A stretch of 64,000 bases of DNA from Glycomyces albidus (GCF_009451885.1 NZ_WIAO01000002.1:62001-126000), one strand, 5' to 3'. Shown: positions 19,333-27,952, counted from the stretch's first letter. Made by a program: numbers and translations. Notes: generated by a model not told the origin, from the letters alone.

Positions 19333-20457
19333 TCAGCGCAGCCGCACCACGAGCGGGCTCGGCATCCGGAACGACAGGTTCGGATCGCTCACCGGCGCCG
19401 CCACCACCACGCAGCGGGGGAGCAGCGGCGCCAGTTCGGCCACCACGACCTCCGCCTCCAGCCGCGAGAGCTGGCTGCCGAGGCAGCGGTGCGCGCCGGC
19501 GCCGAACGCCAGGTGGCGGCGGGAGCCGCGCTGTCCCGGGACCATCGCCGCGGGGCACTCGGCCACGCCCTCGTCCGCGCCGGCCGCCGCCAGCCACACC
19601 AGCACCGAGTCGCCCGCCCGGACCGGTACGCCGCCGAGTTCGGTGTCGCGCAAGGCGACCCGCCGCCACGACGTGATCGGCGGCAGCAGCCGCAGCCCCT
19701 CCTCGACGATCAGGCCAGGCGCGGACTCGAGCAGCCCCGGCTCCTCCACCAGGCGGTGCAGCAGCAGCGTGAGGAACTGCGACGTCGTCTCCTGGCCCGC
19801 GACCAGCAGGAAGAACAGTGCGGCCGTCGCCGCGTCCTCGCCGTACGCCTCCAGGACGTCCCCGGTGGCGCCGGTCGACTCGGCCGCCCAGCCGCGCAGC
19901 AGCGCATGGAACGGGCCGACGGTCGCGGCCAGCTCGCGCTGGCGCTCGGGGCCCGGGTCGCCCCAGAACAGCTCCAGGGCCGCGCGGCTGAACCGCTTGA
20001 CCTCGGCCGTCGCGGCGGAGTCGTGGAGGTCCATCAACCGTGCGAGCGCCGCGAGCGGGATCTCCGAGGAGACCGCCGCGTCCAGGTCGACCGCCTCGCC
20101 GGCGCGCAGCCGGAACGCCACGCCGGCCGCGGTTCGGCGGGCCAGGCCGGTCAGCCACGGCCGCAGGGCCGCCACGCGCGCGGGCGCGAAGACCTCCCCG
20201 TAGCGCTCGCGGATCGGCGCGTGCGAGGCGGTGTCGTTGTTGGCCAGGGTGGCCGGGAGCCGGAAGCGGTGGGAGGCGAGCACGCGCAGGGACGCGGCCC
20301 GGATCGGGACGACGGCGTCGAGGGCGTTCGCCGCGGAGAACCGCTCCCGGTCGGCGAGGACCTCGCGGGCGAGGCGGTGCGAGGCGACCACGACCTGCCC
20401 GTCGCGCCGGAACACCGGGACGGCGGGCCGCGGATGTTTCCACAGCTCCAAGAGCAC
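19333..20457 (-). CDS. Cytochrome P450
   Basis: Soluble bacterial P450 of 374 residues, slightly short for the family. The I-helix oxygen-activation motif is LLVAGQETTSQ, the K-helix ExxR is EEGLRL, and the heme loop HLAFGAGAHRCLGSQL supplies the cysteine thiolate. No ferredoxin or reductase gene is adjacent. The divergent neighbour is a flavin monooxygenase, so the two may belong to one oxidative pathway, but no other biosynthetic genes are nearby and the substrate is unknown. The start is GTG 20457 with GGGGAGG about 11 nt upstream. Confidence 0.93.
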   Translation of the reverse strand: MLLELWKHPRPAVPVFRRDGQVVVASHRLAREVLADRERFSAANALDAVVPIRAASLRVLASHRFRLPATLANNDTASHAPIRERYGEVFAPARVAALRPWLTGLARRTAAGVAFRLRAGEAVDLDAAVSSEIPLAALARLMDLHDSAATAEVKRFSRAALELFWGDPGPERQRELAATVGPFHALLRGWAAESTGATGDVLEAYGEDAATAALFFLLVAGQETTSQFLTLLLHRLVEEPGLLESAPGLIVEEGLRLLPPITSWRRVALRDTELGGVPVRAGDSVLVWLAAAGADEGVAECPAAMVPGQRGSRRHLAFGAGAHRCLGSQLSRLEAEVVVAELAPLLPRCVVVAAPVSDPNLSFRMPSPLVVRLR

Positions 20458-20612
20458 GGGCGCAGCCTACCTCCCCCGAAAGTACGAGGTCCGCTCACGG
20501 TAATCTGCTCTCAGCCTTTCGGCGCCTTGTACCCCGGACAGCGATGCCTGTCGGCGAGCCGCGCCGATGGCTCGTCCGGCAAGAGCAATGCCCACAGAAG
20601 GAGACCGTTCCC

Positions 20613-21965
20613 TTGCAGGAGTACTCCTCCCAGGCCGCGTACGACCGCGGCGAGGCCGTCTGCGTGATCGGCGCCGGAGCGTCGGGCCTCATCGCGGTCA
20701 AGAACCTCCGCGAGAACGGCTTCGAAGTGGACTGCTACGAGCGGGACACCGTCCTCGGCGGCCTGTGGAACCCGCAGAACCAGCACAGCCCGCTCTACCC
20801 GAACACGCACCTGGTCACCTCCCGGTCCCAGACCGAGATCCCCGACTTCCCGATGCCCGACGACTGGCCCGACTACCCGTCCGCGGCCCAGATGCTCGCC
20901 TACCTGACCTCGTACGCCAAGCACTTCGGACTGTCCGAGCACATCTGGTACGGCTCCGAGATCTCCCACGTCGAACCCGTCGAGGGCTCCCGCTTCGAGG
21001 TGGTCGTCAAGCCCGCCGCGGGGAACGCCGCCCGCCGGCTGCGCTACGCCGCGGTCATCATCGCCACCGGACACCACTGGGCCCCGAACCTGCCGTCGTA
21101 CCCGGGCCTCGACCAGTTCCGCGGCACGGTCCTCCACTCCTCGCAGCTGAAGGACCCGTCGCGCCTGCGCGGCAAGCACGTCCTCGTCGTCGGCGGCGGC
21201 AACTCGGGCGCCGACATCGCCTGCGAGGCCGCCGTGAACGCCGCGAGCTGCGTCCACTCTGTCCGCCGCGGCTCCTGGCACCTGCCGAAGTACCTCGGCG
21301 GCGAGCCTGCGGACTACGCGCTCGCACGGTTGAACTCGCGCCCGAAGTACCTGCGCCGCTTCCTGACCGACCGACTCCTCAAAGGACCGGCGCGGCTCGC
21401 AGCCCGCATGGGCGTGGCCGCCGATGGGAGTCCGTCCGAAGAGGAGCCGGTGCGCAACGGCCGGTACATGGAGCACGTCGGCGACGGGTCCATCCAGCGC
21501 CGCGGCGAGATCGCCCGCTTCGACGGCTTCGACGCGGTCTTCGTCGACGGCAGCGAGATGCGCCCCGACCTGGTCGTCCTCGCCACCGGCTACCGGCCGA
21601 AGTTCACGTCGGTGGAGCCGCGCCTGCTCGGCATCGAGGGCGACTCGCCGTACCCGAAGCTGTACGCGCGCATGTTCTCTCCGCGAATGGAGACGCTCGC
21701 CGTCGCCGGGCTCGTCGAACCCGGTGTCGGGGTCCTGCCGATCGTCCACTGGCAGACCCACGCCATCGCCCACTGGCTCCTGGTGCGCAAGAGCGACCCC
21801 GAGCGCGCGGCGAACTTCCGCCTCCAGGTGCGCAGCGAGGCCGAGCAGGACACGGCCCGGCCCGCCGGGTCCTCGCCGCGGCACCAGCTCGCCGTGGACG
21901 CGGAGGAGTACCTCGCCAGCCTCGGCCGCATCATCGACACCCTCGAACAGGAGCCCGCCAAATGA
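20613..21965 (+). CDS. Flavin-containing monooxygenase (FMO/BVMO-like)
   Basis: FAD- and NADPH-dependent monooxygenase of about 451 residues. FAD-binding CVIGAGASGLIAVKNL is near the N-terminus, the NADPH-binding VLVVGGGNSGADIACEAA near residue 195, an FMO-like FRGTVLHSSQL between them and the LATGYRPKF motif later. It resembles eukaryotic-type FMOs and their bacterial relatives that oxidise soft N or S nucleophiles. TTG 20613 is proposed because AAGGAG lies nine bases before it and the Rossmann motif follows shortly; an ATG at 20544 is the alternative. The next gene overlaps as ATGA, so the two are coupled. Confidence 0.88.
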   Translation: MQEYSSQAAYDRGEAVCVIGAGASGLIAVKNLRENGFEVDCYERDTVLGGLWNPQNQHSPLYPNTHLVTSRSQTEIPDFPMPDDWPDYPSAAQMLAYLTSYAKHFGLSEHIWYGSEISHVEPVEGSRFEVVVKPAAGNAARRLRYAAVIIATGHHWAPNLPSYPGLDQFRGTVLHSSQLKDPSRLRGKHVLVVGGGNSGADIACEAAVNAASCVHSVRRGSWHLPKYLGGEPADYALARLNSRPKYLRRFLTDRLLKGPARLAARMGVAADGSPSEEEPVRNGRYMEHVGDGSIQRRGEIARFDGFDAVFVDGSEMRPDLVVLATGYRPKFTSVEPRLLGIEGDSPYPKLYARMFSPRMETLAVAGLVEPGVGVLPIVHWQTHAIAHWLLVRKSDPERAANFRLQVRSEAEQDTARPAGSSPRHQLAVDAEEYLASLGRIIDTLEQEPAK

Positions 21966-22591
21966 GCCTCGCCGCCTGGGTCCGGCGCGCCCGCACTCCC
22001 GCGCCCGCCCCCGTCAAGCGCGAGTACGCGTTCTTCGAGCCCGCCGACCTCTTCGACATGGACGTCAAGGACGACCCCGAGGCCAGCCCGGTGCTGTGCT
22101 GCACCGGCGACCCGGCCGGCGCTTCCGCGTTCAACGCCTTGTGGCTCAAGCGGATCGCGACCACCGGCCGGTACGCGGCCGCGGTGAGCGTGCGCGGCCA
22201 GGGCGGCACGCCGGCCGCCGAGGGCGGCCTCGAGGCCCGCGCCCACGACCTCGTGCAGGCGGCGGTCACAGTGCCCCGCCAGACGGTCCTCATCGGACAC
22301 AAGGAGGGCGCGGCCTGGGCCGCGCTCGCCGCCGGCCGCTACCCGGCCGCCGGGCTGGTCCTGGTGTCCCCGCAGAAGGTCCCGAAGCAGCCCCCGACCC
22401 CGGTCGGCGGCCCGCCGGTCCTCATCGTCGTCGCCGAGTCTGAGACCCAGTCGAAGGAGGTCCAGGCCGTCGCCGCCGCCTACGGCACCGCGCCCCTGAC
22501 CTTCGCCGGATCCCCCGACGACGTCTTCAAAGGCGCCGGCGCCGAAGGGCTCCTCGACGCGATCCTCTCCTGGCTCGCCAGGAAGGACTGA
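21962..22591 (+). CDS. Alpha/beta-hydrolase-like protein lacking the nucleophile
   Basis: A 209-residue protein coupled to the flavin monooxygenase gene by an ATGA overlap. The middle looks like an alpha/beta-hydrolase: an oxyanion-type VSVRGQGGTP (near 75-84) and a nucleophile elbow IGHKEGAAWAALAAGRYP (from 111). The elbow has Lys114 where GHSxG enzymes have Ser, so hydrolysis by the usual triad is not expected. Short strands LVLVSPQKVP and PPVLIVVAESE follow as in the fold. It may be a binding or scaffold partner of the monooxygenase. Assignment rests on these motifs only. Confidence 0.6.
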   Translation: MSLAAWVRRARTPAPAPVKREYAFFEPADLFDMDVKDDPEASPVLCCTGDPAGASAFNALWLKRIATTGRYAAAVSVRGQGGTPAAEGGLEARAHDLVQAAVTVPRQTVLIGHKEGAAWAALAAGRYPAAGLVLVSPQKVPKQPPTPVGGPPVLIVVAESETQSKEVQAVAAAYGTAPLTFAGSPDDVFKGAGAEGLLDAILSWLARKD

Positions 22592-22593
22592 CC

Positions 22594-22779
22594 CCGGCGC
22601 ACACCGAAGGCCCGCCGGAGCCCTGGGGAAGGGCCCCCGGTTGCAACGCTAGCGTGCGGCACCTGAAGCGGAGCTGAAGCGGCCGCTGACCGGTGTGCAC
22701 GCTGAAGGCGCGTCGGGGCGTCGGGAAAGGGCCTCCGGTTTCCAAGCTAGCGCGGTGAACCTGAAGCGGAGCTGAAGCG
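22594..22779 (+). repeat. Intergenic repeat family, tandem pair (locus A)
   Basis: Two tandem units of about 90 bp begin right after the stop codon at 22591. Their conserved cores are 22625-22681 and 22722-22779. The core runs GGGAAGGGCC-CCGGTT, then CTAGC, then CCTGAAGCGGAGCTGAAGCG, where CTGAAGCG recurs with an 11-bp period. The same family occurs as another tandem pair at 27797-27952. No coding function is supported on either strand. Confidence 0.8.
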
Positions 22780-22787
22780 CCGCAAGG

Positions 22788-23288
22788 TCAGACGACGGCG
22801 CCGTCGTCGGTGTCGTCCGCGTCCTTGTCCGGGCGGAGGCGGCTGATGAGGAGCCACACGCCCATCAGGAACCCGACGAAACCGACCAGGCGGCCCGGAT
22901 TCGTCCCCAGCGGGGCGATGCCCGGGTTCACCAGCAGCGCCAGACCCGCGATGATGAGCAGCACTCCGCCCACGGCGGGCAGGCTCGGCCACGGCACCGG
23001 CGGCGGTTCCGGCGGGTCGTAATCGTCCTCTTCGTCGTCGGGCAGCTCGGCGTCCCACAGCTCCAGCAGCGTCGGTTCCTCATCGGACGGCGACGACGCC
23101 GGGGGAGTCGCCGGCGCGGCGTCCGCCGCGCGCTCCTCCGCGTCAAGGCCCTTCGACAGGCCGACGCCCTGCTCCTCGAGGCCCTTGACGAGCTCGTTGA
23201 ACCGCCGGTCGACGTCCTCCGGCAGGAGCTCGCCCTCCCGGCCGTCCTCCTGCTCGCTGCGCTCCGGCTCCTCGCCACGGTCAGTCAT
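22788..23288 (-). CDS. Small membrane protein with acidic N-terminal domain
   Basis: A 166-residue protein. The first 100 residues are acidic and Pro/Glu-rich with one amphipathic stretch (DVDRRFNELVKGLEEQGV). Two membrane helices follow (PSLPAVGGVLLIIAGLALLV and LVGFVGFLMGVWLLISRL), and the tail is acidic. The pattern matches uncharacterised actinobacterial membrane proteins. ATG 23288 is chosen because GGAGC lies upstream and it overlaps the esterase stop by a few bases, implying coupled expression with the esterase. Confidence 0.7.
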   Translation of the reverse strand: MTDRGEEPERSEQEDGREGELLPEDVDRRFNELVKGLEEQGVGLSKGLDAEERAADAAPATPPASSPSDEEPTLLELWDAELPDDEEDDYDPPEPPPVPWPSLPAVGGVLLIIAGLALLVNPGIAPLGTNPGRLVGFVGFLMGVWLLISRLRPDKDADDTDDGAVV

Positions 23289-24051
23289 GGACGCTCCGCG
23301 CCTTCGCAAGCTGCCGGTCCATGAACGCGACGCTTCCGGAGAAGATCGTCTGCGCGTCGTAGTCGAGCGTCGCCACATGGAAGCTGCGCGGCAGCACTGT
23401 CGACTCCACGTCCTTCGAGCGCACCCCGGCCCGGATCACCGCGCTGTTGCGCGGGCTCACCACGTGGTCCTCGGCGCTCGTGAAGATCCGCAGCGGCACG
23501 GTCACGCGCGCCAGCTCCGGCCGCGTCACCTTCCACAGCCGCCGCAGCGACGCGTACGCCGCCACCGGCGTCCGGGACGTCGTCTTCTCCCGCGCGTCGG
23601 GCTTGTTCAAGTCGGAGCCGATCGCCGACACACTCGGCATCACGTACCGCAGCACCGGCGCCAGGAACCCGTGCGGCTTGTCGTCGAAGATCGCCGGATT
23701 CACCAGCACCAGTCCGGCGAGGTCCCCGCCGCGCTGCTCGGCCAGCCGCAGCGTCAGCGACCCGCCCATCGACAACCCGCCCGCGAACACCGGCAGCCCC
23801 AGGGCGAGCGCCTCGTCGAGCGCCTCCTCCAGCCGGGCGTACCACTGCTGCCACGTCGCCTTCGCCAGCACCTGCCACGTGTCGCCGTGGCCGGGCAGGA
23901 GGGGAGCGATGACGTTGAAGCCCTCGTCCCGCAGATACTCGCCCCACGGCCGCATCGACGCCGGATCCGACGTGAATCCGTGGCACAGCAGCATCGTCGC
24001 CTTGGCGTCGGGGCCGAGGTCGAACCTGAACTCCTCGGAATCGATCGGCAC
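23281..24051 (-). CDS. Alpha/beta-fold carboxylesterase / monoacylglycerol lipase-like
   Basis: Cytosolic serine hydrolase of 256 residues resembling bacterial Est30 and monoglyceride lipases. The oxyanion segment LLCHGFTSDPASMRPWGEYL, the nucleophile elbow FAGGLSMGGSLTLRL, the acid residue in FTSAEDHVVSP and the catalytic His in LPRSFHVATLDYD form a complete triad. GTG 24051 has GGAGG just upstream; longer in-frame extensions are poorly conserved in character. It is divergent from a PlsC acyltransferase, suggesting a role in acylglycerol or lipid turnover. Confidence 0.87.
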   Translation of the reverse strand: MPIDSEEFRFDLGPDAKATMLLCHGFTSDPASMRPWGEYLRDEGFNVIAPLLPGHGDTWQVLAKATWQQWYARLEEALDEALALGLPVFAGGLSMGGSLTLRLAEQRGGDLAGLVLVNPAIFDDKPHGFLAPVLRYVMPSVSAIGSDLNKPDAREKTTSRTPVAAYASLRRLWKVTRPELARVTVPLRIFTSAEDHVVSPRNSAVIRAGVRSKDVESTVLPRSFHVATLDYDAQTIFSGSVAFMDRQLAKARSVHD

Positions 24052-24255
24052 GCGGCCTCCAGGATCGCTGAGTGACGGGCGGGCGCGGGCCGGTCCCGCC
24101 GCGGCACCGATGCCGCAACCGGGGAGGTCCCTTTTCGCGCTGCGTGCCCATTCTCGCACGCGCCCGCGCCGCGATGCCACCGCTCGCGGGCCCGTCGCTC
24201 CGCGCGCAGGCCCACGCCATGGGCTGAATTGACCGATGCCGATACGCTTGAACGC

Positions 24256-24942
24256 GTGATCATGTGGTGGTTCTTGAAGGCGACACTGGGGTCGCTGCTG
24301 TGGGTGGTCTACCGCCCGAAGGTCGAAGGGCTCGAGCACGTGCCCGAGGAGGGTCCGGCGATCCTCGCCTCGAACCACCTCGCCGTGACCGACTCCTTCT
24401 TCATGCCCCTGGTCGTGAAGCGGCGCCGGGTCACCTTCATCGCGAAAGAGGAGTACTTCACGGGCACCGGCTTCAAGGGCTGGTTCGTGCGGACGTTCAT
24501 GAACGCCGTCGGCGCCATCCCCGTCGACCGCGCCGGCGGCGAAGCCGCCAACGTCTCCCTCGACACCGGTAAGCGGGTCCTCTCCGAGGGCCGCCTCTTC
24601 GGCATCTATCCGGAAGGCACGCGTTCCCCCGACGGGCGCCTGTACCGCGGCAAGACCGGCGTCGCCCGCCTCGCCCTCCAGACCGGCGCCCCGGTCGTGC
24701 CCGTCGCCATGCTCAACACCGGCGAGCTCCAGCCCATCGGACGCCGCATCCCCCGCATCGGCCGCGTCCGCATCAAGTTCGGCGCCCCGCTCGACTTCAA
24801 CCGCTACCGCGGCCTCGTCGGCGACCGGTTCATCGAGCGCGCCGTCACCGACGAGGTGATGGACGCCCTTCGCGAACTCTCCGGCCAGGACTACGTCGAC
24901 GAGTACGCCGCGAAGATCAAAGAACGCGGACAGAAGGGGTGA
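24256..24942 (+). CDS. plsC: 1-acyl-sn-glycerol-3-phosphate acyltransferase family protein
   Basis: Membrane-associated acyltransferase of about 228 residues that makes phosphatidic acid or a related lipid. The catalytic NHxxxxD motif reads SNHLAVTDSFF, and the acceptor motif YPEGTRSPDGRLYRGKTG binds glycerol phosphate. The hydrophobic N-terminus MWWFLKATLGSLLWVVY anchors it. Starts possible are GTG 24256, ATG 24262 and TTG 24229. GTG is preferred because TACGCT lies about 8 nt before it and there is no ribosome site. A PlsC homologue is also found between pimB and aroG in M. tuberculosis. Confidence 0.88.
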   Translation: MIMWWFLKATLGSLLWVVYRPKVEGLEHVPEEGPAILASNHLAVTDSFFMPLVVKRRRVTFIAKEEYFTGTGFKGWFVRTFMNAVGAIPVDRAGGEAANVSLDTGKRVLSEGRLFGIYPEGTRSPDGRLYRGKTGVARLALQTGAPVVPVAMLNTGELQPIGRRIPRIGRVRIKFGAPLDFNRYRGLVGDRFIERAVTDEVMDALRELSGQDYVDEYAAKIKERGQKG

Positions 24943-24990
24943 CCCGCCGCCCGCGCCGCGCCTGAGTTCTCAACCGATCCGATCCGCTCC

Positions 24991-25090
24991 CGCTGTACTT
25001 CTATTCGGGCTCCCCGCCGTGCCTTCTATTCGGGTCCCCCGCCGTGCCTTCTATTCGGGTCCCCCGCCGTGCCTTCTATTCGGGTCCCCC
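24991..25090. repeat. Four tandem copies of a 25-bp unit overlapping a stop codon
   Basis: Three exact 25-bp units (25016-25040, 25041-25065, 25066-25090) follow one degenerate unit (24991-25015). The last exact unit contains the TAG stop of the CRP-family gene on the minus strand, so each further copy carries another stop-like CTATTC segment. The 133-nt gap between plsC and this gene holds nothing else. Confidence 0.95.
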
Positions 25091-25765
25091 GAAGCCTGCC
25101 CGCCTTCGCAGCGCCGGCAGATCCACGACCACGATCTTGCGGCCCTCCGTCCGCAGCCAGCCGCGGTTCGCGAAGATCCCTATCGCCTGGTTGACGCTCT
25201 GGCGCGAGCCGCCGGCCATCTCGGCGAGCTGCGTCTGGTTCAGCTCGATCGTCGTCATCGGCGAGGAATGCTGCTCCGCCAAACGCACCAGGGTCTTCGC
25301 CACCCGTCCCGGCAGGTCCAGGAACACATGGTCGGACGACTGCTCCGTCAGGCGCCGCACGATCATGCCCATCGACCGCAGCACCGCGTCGAGCATCTTC
25401 GGGTTGCCGTGCACCAGCTCCAGGAACGACGAGCGCGCCAGCGCCAGCGCCGACGTGTCCTCCAGCGCCTCCGCGCTGGCCGACCGGGGCGATCCGTCCA
25501 GGAGGGAGACCTCGCCGAGGACTTCGGGGGCGCGCGCGACGTGGAGCATCGCCCGTTCGCCGGTGGCCGCGGTCCTGAAGACGCTGACGGCGCCCGAGCG
25601 GATCATGATGAGCGACTCGCCCGGCTCGCCTTCGAAGAACAGCAGGTGCCCGCGCCGGTAGTGGCGCTGTACCGCCACCCCCGCGATCTGCCGCCTGGCC
25701 TGCGGGTCGAGGCCGGCGAACATGGCGACGCCTGCAAGCGGGTCTTCAGATGGGCTGACACCCAT
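25076..25765 (-). CDS. CRP/FNR-family transcriptional regulator
   Basis: DNA-binding regulator of 229 residues. An N-terminal cyclic-nucleotide-binding beta roll (about 10-125) includes the phosphate-binding-cassette region APEVLGEVSLLDGSPRSASA, whose GE-x-S and R(T/S)A elements resemble cAMP-binding members. The dimer helix and a C-terminal winged helix (about 165-225) follow, with MTTIELNQTQLAEMAGGSRQSVNQAI as recognition helix region. No FNR-type cysteine cluster is present. ATG 25765 has GGGGAG six bases upstream. The last codons (GGPE-stop) lie inside a 25-bp tandem repeat. Confidence 0.9.
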   Translation of the reverse strand: MGVSPSEDPLAGVAMFAGLDPQARRQIAGVAVQRHYRRGHLLFFEGEPGESLIMIRSGAVSVFRTAATGERAMLHVARAPEVLGEVSLLDGSPRSASAEALEDTSALALARSSFLELVHGNPKMLDAVLRSMGMIVRRLTEQSSDHVFLDLPGRVAKTLVRLAEQHSSPMTTIELNQTQLAEMAGGSRQSVNQAIGIFANRGWLRTEGRKIVVVDLPALRRRAGFGGPE

Positions 25766-26093
25766 AGTTCTCCCCCTTCGGTGGGTCCCGGGTCCGCGGG
25801 TTCCCTCCGATGATCGCTGTCTTTTCCGTCGTTGTACAGGGCCCAGTGTCGGAAACTTCACGCTCCGTTGGGTGGTGTGTCCAGACGGTGCACTTGTCGC
25901 TCGGCCGAGCGTACGATCGAGTCTACGTGCTTTAGCGTTGATTGTCCGGTATCAGCGTTCTCGTATGGAGGTTGCGAGGTCAGATTCCGGCTGCCTGATC
26001 GTATGGCGTAGCGTCGACTCGAGTCCGGCGACATACGGGCGGGTCCCAAGATGGTCCGAACAGCCCGCCCGTGATCATACGAAAGGCCGATGC

Positions 26094-26642
26094 GTGGCGT
26101 ACCGCTACTTCTACGACACCGAGTTCATCGAGGACGGTCGCACCATCGACCTGGTCTCGATCGCCGTGGTGGACGAGCGCGGCCGCGAGTACTACGCCGT
26201 GTCGACCGAGTTCGACCCGTCGCGGGCGATCGAGTGGGTGCGCCGCAACGTCCTCGACAAGCTCCCGGCCCCCTCGAGTCACCTGTGGAAGGACCGGGCC
26301 ACGATCCGCGACGAGCTGTACGAGTTCCTCGTAGCGCCGGTGCGCCGCAAGACCGGCAGCCACCCGGGGGAGCGCATCGAGCTGTGGGCGTGGATCGGCG
26401 CGTACGACCACGTCGTGTTCGCGCAGCTCTGGGGCACGATGCCCGAGCTGCCGCGGGCGCTGCCGCGGATGACGAAGGACCTGCGCCAGCGCTGGGAGGA
26501 CCTGGGCCGCCCCGAGCTGCCCGTGACCCCCGACGCCGACATGCACGACGCCCTGACCGACGCGAAGCTCAACCTGGCCCGCTGGAAGGCGCTCGAGGCG
26601 GCCCGCGGCGACCGTGCGGGCGCGGTCGAGTCCCACCGCTGA
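26094..26642 (+). CDS. 3'-5' exoribonuclease (Rv2179c-like, polyadenylate-specific AS family)
   Basis: DEDD-type metal-dependent RNase of 182 residues, related to M. tuberculosis Rv2179c. The first acidic pair is in YFYDTEFIEDG, the third acid in WIGAYDHVVFAQLWG, and the last in MHDALTDAKLNLARW. Length fits a single-domain enzyme. GTG 26094 is preceded by AAAGG. In M. tuberculosis the orthologue is adjacent to class II DAHP synthase; here that gene lies 4 kb away. The 328-nt region 25766-26093 between divergent genes contains no recognisable gene or RNA. Confidence 0.92.
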   Translation: MAYRYFYDTEFIEDGRTIDLVSIAVVDERGREYYAVSTEFDPSRAIEWVRRNVLDKLPAPSSHLWKDRATIRDELYEFLVAPVRRKTGSHPGERIELWAWIGAYDHVVFAQLWGTMPELPRALPRMTKDLRQRWEDLGRPELPVTPDADMHDALTDAKLNLARWKALEAARGDRAGAVESHR

Positions 26643-26750
26643 TCGCGTCCCGGAACCCCTGGTCGCCGCTCCCGGGCCCCGATATATGGTGGGCGGTGTT
26701 TCGGCAATGAGGCCGCCCAGTTAAGTCCTCACTACTAGGGAGTTAGACGC

Positions 26751-27776
26751 ATGCGCATTGGCGTGCTCACCGGCGGCGGCGACTGCCCCGGTCTCAACGC
26801 GGTCATCCGAGCCGCGGTCCGCAAGGGCACCAAGGAATACGGCCACGAGTTCGTGGGCTTCCGCTACGGCTGGAGGGGCCCGATCGAGGGCATCACGCAG
26901 CCGCTGGACTGGGACGTGGTCGAGGGCATCCTCGACCAGGGCGGCACCATCCTCCACTCCTCCCGCACGAACCCTTACAAGATCGAGGGCGGCGTCGAGG
27001 CCATCAAGAAGAACATGGCCGCGCTGGGCGTCGACGCGCTCATCGCGATCGGCGGCGAGGACACCCTGGGTGTGGCCACGAAGCTGACCGCCGACGGCGT
27101 CAACTGCGTCGGCGTGCCGAAGACCATCGACAACGACCTGTCGGGCACGGACTACACGTTCGGTTTCGACACGGCCGTGAACATCGCGACCGAGGCGATC
27201 GACCGGCTGTGGACGACCGCCGACTCGCACGACCGCTGCATCGTCGTGGAGATCATGGGCCGCCACGCCGGCTGGATGACCCTGCACGCGGGCATCGCCG
27301 GCGGCGCGAACGTGGTCCTCATCCCCGAGGTCGCGTTCGACATCGAGAAGGTCGCGAACTTCGTCAAGGAGCGCAAGGAGGCCGGCAAGGCCACCATCGT
27401 CGCGGTCTCCGAGGGCGCGCACGCCGAGACCGGCATGGTGCTCAAGGACGGCGAGGTTGACGCGTTCGGCCACGTCAAGCTCGGCGGCGTCGGCGACTGG
27501 GTCGCGGCGGAGATCAAGGAGCGCGCGGAGATCGAGACCCGTGCGATCATCCTCGGCCACCTGCAGCGCGGCGGCACCCCGACCGCGTTCGACCGCGTGC
27601 TGGCGACCCGTCTCGGCCTCGAGGCCGCCGACGCGGTCAACGAGGGCGACTTCGGCAAGATGATGGCGCTCCAGGGCACCAACGTCGTGCGCATCCCGAT
27701 CCACGAGGGCACCGACGTGCTCAAGACCGTGCCGGTCGAGCGCTACGCCGACGCCGAGGTCTTCTTCGGCGTGTAG
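26751..27776 (+). CDS. pfkA: 6-phosphofructokinase, with PPi-dependent signature residues
   Basis: Phosphorylates fructose 6-phosphate at C1 in glycolysis. The 341-residue protein has the phosphate loop TGGGDCPGLNAVIR, the catalytic PKTIDND and the sugar-site MGRHAGW. Position 104 is Asp (IGGEDTLGV) and position 124 is Lys (VPKTIDND). This combination marks PPi-dependent enzymes such as that of Amycolatopsis methanolica, whereas ATP-dependent enzymes have Gly104. The reaction may therefore be reversible and use pyrophosphate. GGGAG precedes ATG 26751. A repeat pair starts directly after the stop. Confidence 0.95.
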   Translation: MRIGVLTGGGDCPGLNAVIRAAVRKGTKEYGHEFVGFRYGWRGPIEGITQPLDWDVVEGILDQGGTILHSSRTNPYKIEGGVEAIKKNMAALGVDALIAIGGEDTLGVATKLTADGVNCVGVPKTIDNDLSGTDYTFGFDTAVNIATEAIDRLWTTADSHDRCIVVEIMGRHAGWMTLHAGIAGGANVVLIPEVAFDIEKVANFVKERKEAGKATIVAVSEGAHAETGMVLKDGEVDAFGHVKLGGVGDWVAAEIKERAEIETRAIILGHLQRGGTPTAFDRVLATRLGLEAADAVNEGDFGKMMALQGTNVVRIPIHEGTDVLKTVPVERYADAEVFFGV

Positions 27777-27796
27777 CGCACGCCGAACGCCGGTCT

Positions 27797-27952
27797 GGGC
27801 GGAGGGCCCCCGGTTTCGACCGTAGCTCGGTGATCCTGAAGGGGAGCTGAAGCGACGTGTCGGGCCAGGGCACGGCGAGAGCCGTTCGATGCCGCGGGGA
27901 AGGCCCCCGGTTTCGGCCCTGGCCCGGGGTTCCTGAAGGGGAGCTGAAGGCG
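27797..27952 (+). repeat. Intergenic repeat family, tandem pair (locus B)
   Basis: Two copies of the core found at 22594-22779 lie here at 27797-27854 and 27895-27952, again directly after a plus-strand stop codon and in the same orientation. This locus has CCTGAAGGGGAGCTGAAG where locus A has CCTGAAGCGGAGCTGAAG. Confidence 0.8.

Noticed and set aside
24991-25090. CRISPR array
   Set aside because: The 25-bp units are directly adjacent with no unique spacers, and no cas genes exist in the window.
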